DNA from: an uncultured Porphyromonas sp.
Lineage (GTDB): Bacteria; Bacteroidota; Bacteroidia; Bacteroidales; Porphyromonadaceae
NCBI GenBank assembly: GCA_900538385.1
Contig: UWSO01000042.1
Location: 1 to 14,438 of the forward strand
Direction: 5' to 3'
Length of the DNA: 14,438 nt
Part shown: one piece after another, positions 14,394 through 14,438 of the stretch
How positions within the stretch are numbered: position 1 is the first letter of the stretch
Layout of the letters: every line of letters begins with the position of its first letter
Position numbers and translations under genes: made by a program
The notes under the pieces: generated by a model
Databases searched by the model: none
The model's input: the letters and a program-made list of their open reading frames with translations, nothing else
What the model was told of the DNA's origin: nothing

Positions 14394-14438
14394 TCCTCTT
14401 CCTGAAAAAAGTACACAGTTGGGGAGGTATTACTGAGA

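Overview
The window reads as ordinary chromosomal DNA of a Bacteroidales bacterium, most likely a moderately GC-rich Porphyromonas relative. This is inferred from the protein families (a DUF2851 protein, a Bacteroidetes-type YbiT-like ABC-F protein, a ruvX-def-TPR cluster, a patatin/outer-membrane-barrel protein). It also fits the Bacteroidetes-type promoter boxes (TAnnTTTG at -7), the lack of clear Shine-Dalgarno sequences and the absence of tRNA, rRNA or insertion-sequence genes. The genus is a judgement from sequence character, not from a search.

Layout. Bases 1-50 hold the last 15 codons of a plus-strand gene. A strong hairpin (75-113) follows and separates it from a convergent minus-strand pair: manC (mannose-1-phosphate guanylyltransferase, 2578 to 1490) and a DUF2851 gene (1478 to 135), 11 bp apart. 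Bases 2579-3055 form a divergent control region. It holds a well-formed minus-strand promoter for manC, a plus-strand -7 box at 2940-2947, a dyad-symmetric repeat element (copy A) and a leader with a possible 30-codon upstream ORF. From 3056 to 11512 six genes run on the plus strand with gaps of at most 25 bp: a YbiT-like ABC-F protein, ruvX, def, a periplasmic TPR protein, a YheS/Uup-like ABC-F protein and an MsbA-like exporter. After a 70-bp gap comes a large patatin-like phospholipase with an outer-membrane barrel (11583-14048). The last 390 bp carry no gene. They hold two 42-bp tandem units that fold into hairpins and a second, inverted copy (B) of the dyad element.

How it fits together. 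The plus-strand cluster joins translation and nascent-protein functions (two ABC-F ribosome factors, peptide deformylase), a Holliday-junction-resolvase-like protein, and envelope functions (TPR protein, lipid exporter, patatin barrel). It looks like a housekeeping operon, not a defence or mobile island. ManC makes GDP-mannose for glycan synthesis.

The most unusual things are these. (1) A dispersed element of about 99 bp has two inverted copies, 91/99 identical. Each copy has three 9-bp palindromes spaced exactly 21 bp apart and nested inside outer inverted arms centred on the middle palindrome. (2) A 14-bp tandem repeat inside the second ABC-F gene could switch its C-terminal coiled coil by frameshift. 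(3) The first ABC-F protein appears to have exactly one of its two composite ATP sites dismantled. (4) A short ORF in the ABC-F leader ends in an ATGA overlap with the main start.
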